From Maribacter zhoushanensis (GTDB taxonomy: Bacteria; Bacteroidota; Bacteroidia; Flavobacteriales; Flavobacteriaceae): a stretch of DNA of 64,000 nucleotides. A program made the position numbers and the translations under genes. The first letter of the stretch is position 1; every line of letters starts with the position of its first letter. This document shows, in pieces, positions 1-8,418 of the stretch. The notes under the pieces were generated by a model. That model worked only from the letters and a program-made list of their open reading frames with translations, was not told the DNA's origin and made no database searches. Location of the stretch: positions 186,001 to 250,000 of the forward strand of contig NZ_JARKMR010000002.1 in the NCBI RefSeq assembly GCF_029350975.1, given 5' to 3'.

Positions 1-2
1 CA

Positions 3-1070
3 GAACGTTATATCATTACCCAAATAGATTTTAAATCTGTACTGCTAGATATTATGTTGAGTTTTCTGTTGTTTGCAGGAGCGTTACATACCAATTTTGA
101 ACAATTAAAAGTGCAGCGCTGGCCAATATTGGTGTTTTCTACCTTGGGTGTATTGGTATCGACCTTTTTAGTTGGTACTAGTATGTATTATTTATTGCAG
201 CTAATAGGTATGGAAATTTCATTTATCTATTGCTTATTGTTTGGTTCGTTAATCTCACCTACTGATCCTATTGCCGTATTGGGAATATTAAAAAAGGCAG
301 GAGCACCAAAGGCATTGGAAACCAAAATTGTAGGTGAATCATTGTTTAATGACGGGGTAGGGGTAGTTGTATTCTTGACTATATTTCAACTGGCATCGGC
401 TACTGAGGTAGCTGTAAGTCCGTTAGATATTGTAGAACTTTTCGGAGTTGAGGTTATTGGCGGATTGGCTCTTGGTTTAGCCCTAGGTTGGGGAACATGG
501 AAACTTATGAAATCTATAGATGATTATGATATAGAAGTAATCATCACCTTGGCAACAGTTATGGTAGGTACTTTAATAGCGCAGAAATTCCATTTGTCTG
601 CGCCTTTGGCAATGGTAGCTGCTGGTTTAGTAGTAGGTAATGACACCGTACGTAATTCTGCCATGTCAGAAACTACAGAGACGTATGTAGATAAATTTTG
701 GGAGCTTTTAGATATTCTTTTAAATACATTACTGTTCGTTTTAATAGGAATGGAAATGCTTGTGTTATCCTTTAAAACAGAATATGTAATTGCCGGGTTA
801 TTGGCAATACCGTTAGTATTAATTTGTCGTTATTTATCCCTGTTGATTCCCATTAAATTCTTTGAGAAGAAATTAGACTTTGTGCCTAGAACCAATTTGG
901 TAATGACTTGGGGAGGATTACGTGGAGGTATATCCATTGCGTTGGCATTAGGCTTATCTGACGATATGCATAGAGATGCATTTTTAGTGATTACGTACAT
1001 AGTGGTGGTATTCTCTATTATAGGACAAGGATTAACTGTAGAGAGGCTAATAAAACGTGTAGTAAAATGA
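3..1070 (+). CDS. Na+(K+)/H+ antiporter, CPA1/NhaP type (5' end outside window)
   Basis: Inner-membrane exchanger of a monovalent cation for protons. The reading frame is open to the first bases of the window, so the N-terminus is missing; the ATG at 54 is only the first internal Met. About 355 residues remain, made of many hydrophobic segments. The SPTDPIAVL stretch and the [14 protein letters not shown] stretch carry the acidic residues that bind the ion in the CPA1 family, and [15 protein letters not shown] is a typical late helix. The stop overlaps the next start by 4 bp (ATGA), which suggests translational coupling. Which ion is carried cannot be told from sequence. Confidence 0.9.
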   Translation, partial: ERYIITQIDFKSVLLDIMLSFLLFAGALHTNFEQLKVQRWPILVFSTLGVLVSTFLVGTSMYYLLQLIGMEISFIYCLLFGSLISPTDPIAVLGILKKAGAPKALETKIVGESLFNDGVGVVVFLTIFQLASATEVAVSPLDIVELFGVEVIGGLALGLALGWGTWKLMKSIDDYDIEVIITLATVMVGTLIAQKFHLSAPLAMVAAGLVVGNDTVRNSAMSETTETYVDKFWELLDILLNTLLFVLIGMEMLVLSFKTEYVIAGLLAIPLVLICRYLSLLIPIKFFEKKLDFVPRTNLVMTWGGLRGGISIALALGLSDDMHRDAFLVITYIVVVFSIIGQGLTVERLIKRVVK

Positions 1071-1366
1071 TACCGAAGAACTATTTAGAATTCGAAAAGA
1101 GTTTAGAGTTGTCTCATGTGCCAAAAGAATGGCGTGACGGACTAAAAGCAGCCTGGTATGATGCCAAAGGTAATTGGGAGGCTTCACATGATTTAGCTCA
1201 AGACATGCACAATGCTTTAGGTAGTTGGTTGCATGCCTATTTGCACAGAAAAGAAGGTGATCGTTTTAATGCAGGGTATTGGTACGGTTTAGCGAAAAAA
1301 GAATATCCCGCAATTAGCTTAGACGAAGAGCTTAAGGTAATTGTGGAATTTATACTTAGAAATTAA
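1067..1366 (+). CDS. Conserved small hypothetical protein
   Basis: A soluble 99-residue protein of unknown function. It is rich in aromatic residues and has a central [18 protein letters not shown] block of a kind that I associate with an uncharacterised bacterial family, in which the His, the Lys-Glu-Gly-Asp run and the Trp-Tyr pair recur. No signal peptide and no membrane segment is visible. The start overlaps the antiporter stop by 4 bp, so both are probably made from one mRNA; a link to ion homeostasis is inference only. Confidence 0.8.
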   Translation: MIPKNYLEFEKSLELSHVPKEWRDGLKAAWYDAKGNWEASHDLAQDMHNALGSWLHAYLHRKEGDRFNAGYWYGLAKKEYPAISLDEELKVIVEFILRN

Positions 1367-1374
1367 GGTGAATT

Positions 1375-1803
1375 CTAATTTGTTTCATCCAATGCCACTA
1401 CGTGAGTAAACTCTGCGCTTCCCTTAGAGTCTTTAGCTGTTACTTTTAAAACTGCATCTCCATTAAAGTCTGAATTAAATTTAATGGTAGCTATAGATTT
1501 TAAAGTAGAACCAGTTGCACTTTCATCAATATTAATAATTTCTATATTTCCAGATTCAATAGTCCATGTGATAGTTGCTACGCGAGCATTAAACTCCGTA
1601 GCGAATGTAATTGTTTCATTAGGTAATGCAAAATCTGCACCATTGAAACAAATTTTAGTGCTAGTAGGAGTAAAATCCCCTAAATCACAAGAGGTAAAAC
1701 TTTTTGGATTCAAGCTTGCCTCGTTATCATTATCATCACTAGAACATGAAAATTGAAACGCAGTAATAGCGACTAGAAGTAATAGATTAATTGATTTTTT
1801 CAT
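1375..1803 (-). CDS. Small surface-type lipoprotein, Ig/PKD-like
   Basis: Predicted 142-residue lipoprotein of unknown function. The start at 1803 was chosen over an upstream one at 1938 because it opens directly on a signal peptide (MKKSINLLLLVAITAFQFSC), with Cys20 as lipidation site. Cys20 is followed by SSDDNDNE, an acidic run of the kind that serves as a surface-export signal in Flavobacteriia lipoproteins. The mature part is Thr- and Ile-rich with alternating beta-type stretches and a single Cys pair (SCDLGDF, KICF), suggesting a small Ig- or PKD-like beta sandwich. It stands alone, convergent with the antiporter operon. The lipobox is imperfect (Gln at -3). Confidence 0.7.
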   Translation of the reverse strand: MKKSINLLLLVAITAFQFSCSSDDNDNEASLNPKSFTSCDLGDFTPTSTKICFNGADFALPNETITFATEFNARVATITWTIESGNIEIINIDESATGSTLKSIATIKFNSDFNGDAVLKVTAKDSKGSAEFTHVVALDETN

Positions 1804-1960
1804 TGGTAGAGTTTTAGATAGGTTTTGATTAAAAAATACTAACTCTAAAATAGGAAAAATAGTACATAATTTTATCGGTTTAACTTTTTGTTTTTTTAAA
1901 ATTCCCATGTAATTGTATTTGTAGTTAAGAGTTTCCATTTTGGATTACCTATTTAGCAAA

Positions 1961-1990
1961 TTGGTAAAGTGCTTCAAACGATTATGTTTG
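1961..1990 (+). promoter_or_regulatory. Promoter of the MFS exporter gene
   Basis: TTGG at 1961-1964 and TATGTTTG at 1983-1990, with 18 bp between them, match the Bacteroidota -33 TTG / -7 TAnnTTTG pattern. The box ends only 11 bp before the ATG at 2002, so the transcript would have a very short leader or none. This supports 2002 rather than 1969 as the start. Confidence 0.5.
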
Positions 1991-2001
1991 AACTTTGCAG
2001 T

Positions 2002-3144
2002 ATGAAAAAAATATCAAACTTTGCAATTTTCACACTACTCTTCGTTAGTAGTTTAACCATAATGGTAGGTACGGTTATAGCACCAGCCTTATCTGGTATT
2101 GTAGACTATAAAAATTTAAGTTTTTCGCCCAGTTGGTTAATTACGTTACCATCTTTAGGTGTAGTAGTATTTGCACCTTTTATTGGTAGGTTGTTAACTA
2201 AAATGAGTGCACTTAAACTATTAACATTTAGTTTAATTCCTTATGCAGTTTTAGGGGTTATAGGGGCATTTATAGACAACCAATATCTTTTAATCTTAGA
2301 TAGATTTTTATTAGGCGGAGCTACAGTGGGGGTACAAGTTTCTGTTACCGCATATATTGCAGCGAAATTTGAAGGTGAGGCACGTATGAAAATGATAGCT
2401 TGGCAGGCTATGTCCATTGAATTAGGAGGTGTTGTTTTTTTAGCCATTGGAGGTGTTCTGGGTGAGTTGTTCTGGCAGTATCCCTTTTACATTTATCTGT
2501 TGGCTTTGGTTTGCTTGCTATTAGTTTTTAAAACATTACCTAAAATCACAAATAAGCTTGATAATGTAGGAACTGTTGCTGAGGTTACTAAGAAAGATAA
2601 ACAACAAGTACGTGTTATATTTTATGCTTCTCTTTTGGCAATGATGCTGTTTTTTATCGGCTTTGTTACATTACCCTTGTATTTACCGTCAACCTTTAAT
2701 TTTACCGAGTCCGAAACGGGGTACCTTATGGCTTTTATTTCTTTGGTAGCTATAATTACAGCAAGTCAAATGCCTAGAATGGTGAAACTACTTAGTGCTG
2801 GTAAAACAGTTGCGTTGGGTTTTATTTTCTTTATGTTAGGTTATTTGGTATTGGCTACTTCGTTGGCTATTCCATTATTGGTACTTACGGCGATATTTAT
2901 TGGTATAGGCTTTGGGTTTACCATTCCTTTATTAAACCACATGATGATAGAGGCAAGTAATGTACAAAATCAAGGAAAGAATCTAGGTCTTTATTCTATG
3001 GCTGTTTTTGGAGGTCAATTTCTTTCCACATTCATTGAATATATATCTAATAACTACGCAGTTATATATATAGTTACTTCATGTTTAGCCTTATTGATCG
3101 GTGTGTTTATCTACTATAAATTTCAAAAAATAAACAAAAACTAG
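2002..3144 (+). CDS. MFS family transporter (putative exporter)
   Basis: Major facilitator superfamily permease of 380 residues, with about twelve hydrophobic segments and a hydrophilic central loop near residues 185-205 (TNKLDNVGTVAEVTKKDKQ) separating the two six-helix halves. The start at 2002 gives a short basic N-terminus (MKKISNF) before helix 1, and a promoter box lies between the two candidate starts. The general look is that of small-molecule or drug efflux proteins, but the substrate is unknown. An AraC-type regulator follows 50 bp downstream, separated by a perfect inverted repeat, so the pair may be an inducible export module. Confidence 0.85.
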   Translation: MKKISNFAIFTLLFVSSLTIMVGTVIAPALSGIVDYKNLSFSPSWLITLPSLGVVVFAPFIGRLLTKMSALKLLTFSLIPYAVLGVIGAFIDNQYLLILDRFLLGGATVGVQVSVTAYIAAKFEGEARMKMIAWQAMSIELGGVVFLAIGGVLGELFWQYPFYIYLLALVCLLLVFKTLPKITNKLDNVGTVAEVTKKDKQQVRVIFYASLLAMMLFFIGFVTLPLYLPSTFNFTESETGYLMAFISLVAIITASQMPRMVKLLSAGKTVALGFIFFMLGYLVLATSLAIPLLVLTAIFIGIGFGFTIPLLNHMMIEASNVQNQGKNLGLYSMAVFGGQFLSTFIEYISNNYAVIYIVTSCLALLIGVFIYYKFQKINKN

Positions 3145-3162
3145 TATTGTTATAATTCTTTT

Positions 3163-3188
3163 TACTTTTATAGTCAGCTATAAAAGTA
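3163..3188. repeat. Perfect 11-bp inverted repeat upstream of the AraC gene
   Basis: The arms tacttttatag (3163-3173) and ctataaaagta (3178-3188) are exact reverse complements with a 4-base centre, tcag. It ends 6 bp before the TTG start of the regulator gene. The arms are AT-rich and no T-run follows, so an operator for autoregulation is more likely than a terminator of the MFS gene. Confidence 0.6.
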
Positions 3189-3194
3189 GAGGTA

Positions 3195-3950
3195 TTGCGC
3201 GACTGGAAGAAAAAAGTTAAAATCGATTTACAATTCGAGTCTAACGACAATTTATTGTCGGATAATTCGATGGGTATTTTTTTAGAACAACATACTAAAA
3301 ATGACTTAATTGTTCATTTTAAGCCTTTAAATGAGGTTTTTAAAACCGAAGATATACAAGGCGTAAATGGAGTTTTATTAAACTTTGAACGCGATTTAAT
3401 TGATGAAGATGATGTAGAATATGCTTTAGATGTAATGTCGTTATTCAACAAATTTCCACAGTTTCATATTAAAGAGGTAAAAGAAGTAAATCAAATAATT
3501 AAAATTATTGAATTACTGAAAGATGAATACCATAGCGATACAGTGTCGTATATTATGCTTAAAACCTTGTTGAAGGTGTTATTGTTAAATCTAATTAGAT
3601 TTCAGAATGAAGAGTTACTACCTCAAGACATTCATCAGAAAAGAGTATTTCAGTTTTTAGAATTAATGGAAGTGAATTTTCTTACCGAAACCAATGCCGA
3701 ATACTATTCAAATAAATTAGGAATTAGTACAAAACGATTAAATCAAGTGCTACAGGATAAATTAAGTTTAACGGCAAAGCAAATTATTCAGCAAAGGCAG
3801 ATTACAGAAGCCAAACGAAAACTGATAAAAAGTGAAATTACCACAAAGGAACTGGCTTTTGAATTAGGTTTTGAATCCATCAGTAGTTTTTCTAGATTTT
3901 TTAAAAAGAATGTAGGGGTAAGTCCAACGCAGTTTAAGGCGTTGAAATAA
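3195..3950 (+). CDS. AraC-family transcriptional regulator
   Basis: Cytoplasmic DNA-binding regulator of 251 residues. The C-terminal 100 residues form the double helix-turn-helix of the AraC/XylS family: KLGISTKRLNQVLQDKL is the first HTH, and TTKELAFELGFESISSFSRFF followed by VGVSPTQF is the second, carrying the family signature. The N-terminal 150 residues resemble a cupin-type ligand-binding region. The frame opens on TTG at 3195; the first in-frame ATG (3270) would cut into the sensor domain, so TTG is preferred. The MFS exporter upstream is the likely target. Confidence 0.85.
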   Translation: MRDWKKKVKIDLQFESNDNLLSDNSMGIFLEQHTKNDLIVHFKPLNEVFKTEDIQGVNGVLLNFERDLIDEDDVEYALDVMSLFNKFPQFHIKEVKEVNQIIKIIELLKDEYHSDTVSYIMLKTLLKVLLLNLIRFQNEELLPQDIHQKRVFQFLELMEVNFLTETNAEYYSNKLGISTKRLNQVLQDKLSLTAKQIIQQRQITEAKRKLIKSEITTKELAFELGFESISSFSRFFKKNVGVSPTQFKALK

Positions 3951-3963
3951 GATGCTAATTCGT

Positions 3964-4500
3964 CTATTTCCGTTGCAACTTTAAAATCTCTTCGTAAGGG
4001 TCTCCTTTTAGTCCTAATAGTTTAGCAAATGCAGGTTCTGTTTTTAAACCGCTAGCTTTTAGTTTTATAATTTCTTGTTGAAAGCTGTTCCCTTTTTCTT
4101 GTAAAATTGCATGTTCAGTAATCATATGCAAGTAGGCGTTTTGTTGCTTGGTGGGAATGTTTTGTGCAAATAGTTCAATCAAAAAATTCTCTGTCCTAAA
4201 TTCGGCAATAGTAACTTTTTTGTCGTTCTGCTTTCTTGTGTAGAGATGAAAGCCTTGCATTTTAGAAAAGTGATGAGTTACAACAGACTTGAATTCGTTA
4301 TGGTCTTTACATTTACAAATAATATCAATATCACTTTCAGGTAAATCTATTTCAATGGGTATTGTACCTGTTACAATTGGATGGTACGGTTTAAGGATTT
4401 CTAGAATTTTATGCTGTATAATATCGGTATAAGCCTTTTGTTGTCGCTCATTTCCAAGTTTTAAATAATCAATATTATCAAAATTGATTTTCAAGTACAT
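3964..4500 (-). CDS. DUF4269 family protein (nucleotidyltransferase-like)
   Basis: A 178-residue soluble protein matching the DUF4269 family by its overall pattern. The stretch TGTIPIEIDLPESDIDIIC resembles the metal-binding G-S...D-x-D core of the nucleotidyltransferase fold, with Asp residues in the SDIDI motif, so a nucleotide-transfer function is conceivable but unproven. The C-terminal part (KLLGLKGDPYEEILKL) is also typical of the family. It is convergent with the AraC gene, 13 bp away, and follows a fumarylacetoacetate-hydrolase-like gene across a long inverted repeat. Confidence 0.8.
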   Translation of the reverse strand: MYLKINFDNIDYLKLGNERQQKAYTDIIQHKILEILKPYHPIVTGTIPIEIDLPESDIDIICKCKDHNEFKSVVTHHFSKMQGFHLYTRKQNDKKVTIAEFRTENFLIELFAQNIPTKQQNAYLHMITEHAILQEKGNSFQQEIIKLKASGLKTEPAFAKLLGLKGDPYEEILKLQRK

Positions 4501-4520
4501 TTATTTGTTAATGATATATA

Positions 4521-4565
4521 ATCACGATTTATATATACACATGTAATGCAACTATAAATCGTGAT
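4521..4565. repeat. Perfect 13-bp inverted repeat between two minus-strand genes
   Basis: The arms atcacgatttata (4521-4533) and tataaatcgtgat (4553-4565) are exact reverse complements with a 19-base centre. They lie in the 80-bp gap between the FAH-family gene and the DUF4269 gene. There is no clear T-run on either side, so it may be an operator or an mRNA hairpin rather than an intrinsic terminator. Confidence 0.6.
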
Positions 4566-4580
4566 CTATAAATTTATTAT

Positions 4581-5195
4581 TTAAATCATTTTAAAATCTA
4601 GCAATAGCTCTCCTTCAATAGAAGCTTGTAAATGATCGCCTTTAAATGTTTCACCGGCACCTATGGCAGGGGTTCCTGTAAATATCATATCGCCTGGGTT
4701 CAATGTCATAAATGTAGAAACAAAACTGATGATTTCGGCAAAATTATAAATGATATAACCAGTATTACCAACCTGTTTTTTTTCTCCGTTGATTACCAAA
4801 TCAAAATTGATATTATCTAATTCGGGAAAATCGCTTACCGGTTTAAAACCAGCTATAGGTGATGCACCGTCAAAGCCTTTGGCCAGTGCCCATGGTCCTT
4901 TTTTATCTCTACTTGCCGTAAGTACATCTTTTGCAGTGTAATCAATACCAATACCTATTTCAGATATGAATGAATTTGCATCTTCCAGTGCAACATTTTT
5001 AGCGGTCTTTCCAATTTTAACAACTAATTCTACCTCATATATTAATTGGTTGGTAATAGCAGGAAACACTACATCTTTACTGTCAGTGACTAGCGAAGAA
5101 TCTGGTTTTGTAAAAATGAGTTGCACATCATTCTTTAATCCGTCAATTTCAGATTTGTCAACTACGTAATTCTTGCCTATACCTATAATTTTCAT
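4581..5195 (-). CDS. Fumarylacetoacetate hydrolase family protein
   Basis: Probable C-C bond hydrolase or decarboxylase of the FAH superfamily, 204 residues, about the size of single-domain members such as YcgM/FAHD1. The metal-binding pattern is visible: YEVELVVKIGK with its two Glu, then the IGIDYTAKDV region, the PWALAKGFDGASPI stretch and the closing PGDMIFTGTPAIGAG. The substrate is unknown; family members act on acylpyruvates, oxaloacetate or catechol-pathway intermediates. No catabolic operon surrounds it. Start is ATG. Confidence 0.88.
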   Translation of the reverse strand: MKIIGIGKNYVVDKSEIDGLKNDVQLIFTKPDSSLVTDSKDVVFPAITNQLIYEVELVVKIGKTAKNVALEDANSFISEIGIGIDYTAKDVLTASRDKKGPWALAKGFDGASPIAGFKPVSDFPELDNINFDLVINGEKKQVGNTGYIIYNFAEIISFVSTFMTLNPGDMIFTGTPAIGAGETFKGDHLQASIEGELLLDFKMI

Positions 5196-5314
5196 GTTTG
5201 TTTTGTTAAAATGTTAGATGGTAAAATTAATCATTATACCAAGCATAGCGGTCTATTTTAATTGAAATCATACAAATGCTACTATTTGTTTCAAGACTTA
5301 AAATAGTAGTTTAC

Positions 5315-6157
5315 TTATGGTATGAAGTTTAATTCTTTCAAAGCAGCAAGCGTAACTTCTTTCCTGGTATTTATAAAATCTTTTAGGTTTACTTTACTTG
5401 TTTTAGGTTCTAAATTAGTAGCAAAGAAATACACTTGGTCTTTAGCTTCTATAAAGCCAACAAACCAGCCGTTGTAATGGTTATTGTTGTTAGATAATCC
5501 TGTTTTACCGCTGAGGTTGTAGTTGGTTGTTTTTGTAACTAACATAACATCTTGCATAATACTTTTTGTTCTCGCTGATATTGGTAGTAGGTCATCGTAG
5601 TAGCGTTTTAGAAAATCTATTTGCTGTATTTGGCTTATTCTAGAATCACCTTCTAGCCAAAAATTGGTAATATTTGTTGTATCAATTTTTAAATTTCCGT
5701 AGTGTAATTTTTTAACGTACTCAGTCATACGTTTTGTTCCAATAGTTGCGGCCACTTCTTGGTAACATGGTACGCATGAATATTGAAAAGCATCACGTAA
5801 TACTAAATCTTGTTCCCAAAGAGATGACCATTTATCTTCACCGTCCCATTTAAAGATTGTGCTGTCACTTTTAATAACACCGGTTTCTAACCCTATGATA
5901 GTATTGGCTATTTTAAATGTAGAAGCCGGTAAATTACCTTGTGTAGCCCAGTCAAAGTCATTGGAATAGTAAGTATCTTGACTGGGGTCGTAAATTAAGA
6001 TAGAACCAATAACGTTAGAACTATCTATGATAGTTTGAAATTCGGACTTATTGGTATGATTGCTTTTCTTTTCTAATTTAGCTGTGACGGCTGATTTTTT
6101 TTCGTTTTTGCAGGAAGTAATACATATGACCAAAAAAATCAGGAAGTGTAATTTCAT
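5315..6157 (-). CDS. Class D (OXA-type) beta-lactamase, lipoprotein
   Basis: Serine beta-lactamase of class D, 280 residues, which hydrolyses beta-lactams through an acyl-enzyme. Motifs in order: STFK at residues 79-82 (nucleophile Ser79 and the Lys that is carboxylated in this class), SCV at 127-129 in the YSCVPCYQEVA context that corresponds to the OXA SxV motif, WLEGDSRIS at 167-175 with QQIDFL after it, KTG at 218-220 and WFVGF at 231-235. The N-terminus ends in ITSC (Cys16), so the enzyme is lipid-anchored, which is unusual but known among environmental class D enzymes. The second SxV residue is Cys instead of the common Ala. Spectrum cannot be predicted. It stands alone beside an esterase-like gene. 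Confidence 0.88.
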   Translation of the reverse strand: MKLHFLIFLVICITSCKNEKKSAVTAKLEKKSNHTNKSEFQTIIDSSNVIGSILIYDPSQDTYYSNDFDWATQGNLPASTFKIANTIIGLETGVIKSDSTIFKWDGEDKWSSLWEQDLVLRDAFQYSCVPCYQEVAATIGTKRMTEYVKKLHYGNLKIDTTNITNFWLEGDSRISQIQQIDFLKRYYDDLLPISARTKSIMQDVMLVTKTTNYNLSGKTGLSNNNNHYNGWFVGFIEAKDQVYFFATNLEPKTSKVNLKDFINTRKEVTLAALKELNFIP

Positions 6158-6275
6158 TTAATAAGTGAATTTTACAAAATTTCAGGTATAAATATAAGCA
6201 AAGTGCTTATGTATCAGTTAAATCAATTTGCTATGCAATTAGATAAGAGTAAGTAAATTTTAAGTCTAAGGTAGT

Positions 6276-7526
6276 TTACTTCATTTCCTCAATTGGGGTA
6301 TTCGCTTTTGAGTCTGATATTAAAATAGCATAATCAATAAACTCCGTTGTAGATTTTCCTCTTACCGCATCTTCGTTAGATGTGTCATCTTGCATAACAA
6401 CCTCAATTAAATCGGGTGTTTTGTCGTTATATGGGCTGTTTGTAGAATTTAATTTAAACATGGTCATGTCAGATATTTTAGTATTTTTTAAGTGGTCAAT
6501 ACCTAAAAAATATTCCTTTTCATAATCGCCAATACCAAATCCGCCTTCTGTGGTGTAAGATTTATAGTTTCCTTCGTCATCATACACATGGTCCCAGAGT
6601 ACTCGGCTTTCTGTTAAATAGCCAATAATAGATATAATTCTCTCTTTCTTGTACACTTTGTTTTCAATAAGTTGCGTAAAAAATGACGGATTATTGCCTT
6701 CTCGTTCCTTCTCTAAATGAAAGAATCCGAATCTTGCAAATTGTGTGTTGTTCTTAAAATTATAGAGCGAATCTAAGTGAACATAATTATTATAAATCAC
6801 TTCCTCTCTGTTTGTCTTAGGATTGAATGAATACTTTAAATCTTGAATAATATGTTCAAAAACATAGCTGTTCTTCATAGAATTTAAAAATACTGAAGAA
6901 TTTGTCTCATAGTATGTTACAAAAGCCTTCATGATCCCTTTAGAGTAACTATTGTAATAAGGCGAATAATCTGTAGTATCTAAAGCGACCATCTGTTCTA
7001 ATTTTTTTACAGCAGGGTGTTTTATATGGTCGGTATTTAGTAGTTCTAAAATATGTTTAGCAGTGTATTTATAGGTTACCAATTGATCAATACCTATAAC
7101 GGTCAATTTATCTTCTTTAGGTAGTTGATCGTTTAAGATTTTAAGGTTTTTCCATTTTTGATAGGTTTCTACACTGCGTTCCTGTGGCACTCGCATGCCA
7201 TAGTTGCTTACCAAGTCTTTTAATAATAATGTATCACCGGTTTGTAAGTAGGTATTGAAGAAGTGACCAAGGCTAAAATCGGTCTCAGGTAAATAGTATT
7301 CAATGATGCCTTCTTTAGTTAAAGAAGTAAGAAGGGAATGCTCAACTGTTTCTGTTTTAGCACTACCGTGATATGCACCAAAACCAATGATATTAAAATC
7401 TTGTTGCGGAAATTTGAATTCCCTATTGGTAATATCAATGCGGTTATTTTTGAGATATTCCGCTTTTGATTGCGCGTAGTTGTAAATAGATACTAATGTA
7501 AATATTGCTGTAAAAATTCTTTTCAT
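6276..7526 (-). CDS. Secreted erythromycin-esterase-like (EreA/ChaN superfamily) protein
   Basis: A 416-residue exported protein with distant similarity to the erythromycin esterase superfamily. The start at 7526 was preferred to 7553 because it opens on a signal peptide (MKRIFTAIFTLVSIYNYAQ). The FGAYHGSAKTE stretch aligns with the family's G-E-x-x-H-G-S-x-E motif (catalytic His here about residue 53), and YYLPETDFS with the following acidic motif. A later His sits in RFGFFHLEKE. The usual first Glu of the motif is replaced, so activity on macrolides is doubtful; another hydrolase or a metal/heme-linked function is possible. It is transcribed toward the beta-lactamase gene, 118 bp away. Confidence 0.6.
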   Translation of the reverse strand: MKRIFTAIFTLVSIYNYAQSKAEYLKNNRIDITNREFKFPQQDFNIIGFGAYHGSAKTETVEHSLLTSLTKEGIIEYYLPETDFSLGHFFNTYLQTGDTLLLKDLVSNYGMRVPQERSVETYQKWKNLKILNDQLPKEDKLTVIGIDQLVTYKYTAKHILELLNTDHIKHPAVKKLEQMVALDTTDYSPYYNSYSKGIMKAFVTYYETNSSVFLNSMKNSYVFEHIIQDLKYSFNPKTNREEVIYNNYVHLDSLYNFKNNTQFARFGFFHLEKEREGNNPSFFTQLIENKVYKKERIISIIGYLTESRVLWDHVYDDEGNYKSYTTEGGFGIGDYEKEYFLGIDHLKNTKISDMTMFKLNSTNSPYNDKTPDLIEVVMQDDTSNEDAVRGKSTTEFIDYAILISDSKANTPIEEMK

Positions 7527-7931
7527 GGTTTGGTTTTCATAAGAGATAACCAATTTTCAGAATTGTTACAGCAACTCATTCAGAAATTATTTACAAAATG
7601 ATATAAAGAAAGAATTAGTAAAGGCTACCGATAATTTGAGTTTTCTTTTCAAAAATCATCTCTTTACCATTTTTCAATTCATTGTGCTTTTCTAAAGTGT
7701 TCAACTTAGTGTTGTTCTTGATAGAATATTTTTCCTGTGAACTGTCAACTTGCATAAATTTTAATTTAGATGAATATCTAAGGTAGAAATTAATTAGCTG
7801 AAAATCATTTAATTACAACTTAATAGTGCCGTAACGGCTAAGAAATGTGAATATGGTATTTATAGGCGGGTATAATTACGAGATTAATTTTAAGAGGTAC
7901 TTTTTTTGAGGATTTGAGATATGAAGATTAG
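7527..7931. other. 405-bp stretch without an assigned gene
   Basis: AT-rich spacer between the esterase-like gene and a small membrane-protein gene, both on the minus strand. It contains one plausible 46-codon minus-strand frame, listed separately. I see no tRNA, riboswitch or strong hairpin here. Confidence 0.6.
7615..7755 (-). CDS. Possible 46-residue hydrophilic protein
   Basis: An ATG-to-TAA frame encoding a Lys/Glu/Asn-rich, highly charged peptide that begins MQVDSSQEKYSIKNN and ends TQIIGSLY. The amino-acid make-up is that of an ordinary small flavobacterial protein and it fills an otherwise empty spacer. There is no exact promoter box and no recognisable domain or signal peptide. It may be chance; conservation in relatives would decide. 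Confidence 0.3.
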   Translation of the reverse strand: MQVDSSQEKYSIKNNTKLNTLEKHNELKNGKEMIFEKKTQIIGSLY

Positions 7932-8297
7932 TTAGAATTTATTTTTAACAAGCTTGATGATGAAATTGGGCATTATTAGACCAATAGAAATTAATAGAGT
8001 AGAGTATAATTCAAAAGGTTCACCAAGTAAATATTCAGGTATTAAAGAATTAAAATGTTTAGCGGAATATGTCATAATAAAAAGCCCCGTTCCAACTGAT
8101 AATAAAACAAATAGAAGCACGGTTGAAATATCAATATATAATTCTTTTAACTTAAATTCTGTTCGGGTTGTATTGTATAACATTCCGAAGAAAGGTATAG
8201 CCGCTATGGCGATATAATCAAGTGTATTTGTTGAAATCTCAAAAAAATAATCGGTGAATTTTACTAGATTTTCAGTTAATAGAAGTTGAATACGCAA
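7932..8297 (-). CDS. Small membrane protein of unknown function
   Basis: A 121-residue protein with three hydrophobic segments (around residues 28-42, 57-77 and 95-113) and a basic C-terminus (KLVKNKF), so probably an inner-membrane protein with a short cytoplasmic tail. The frame opens on TTG at 8297; a stop lies six codons upstream and the first ATG (residue 39) would delete the first membrane segment, so TTG is the best choice. I do not recognise the family. An overlapping frame on the other strand is judged a shadow. Confidence 0.5.
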   Translation of the reverse strand: MRIQLLLTENLVKFTDYFFEISTNTLDYIAIAAIPFFGMLYNTTRTEFKLKELYIDISTVLLFVLLSVGTGLFIMTYSAKHFNSLIPEYLLGEPFELYSTLLISIGLIMPNFIIKLVKNKF

Positions 8298-8418
8298 AAT
8301 ATGCGTAGTGGTGTTTTAATGAATGTAGTGTAGCCTTAAGCATTTAAAACGATTTGATAGTTCTGATTAATTTTTGTGAAATAGAAGTATTAAAATCTAA
8401 ATTGTATACCGGAAAATT

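Noticed and set aside
7954-8217. An 87-codon plus-strand frame inside the small membrane protein gene
   Set aside because: It lies wholly antisense to the three-helix protein frame, which has clear membrane segments; there is no promoter box for it.
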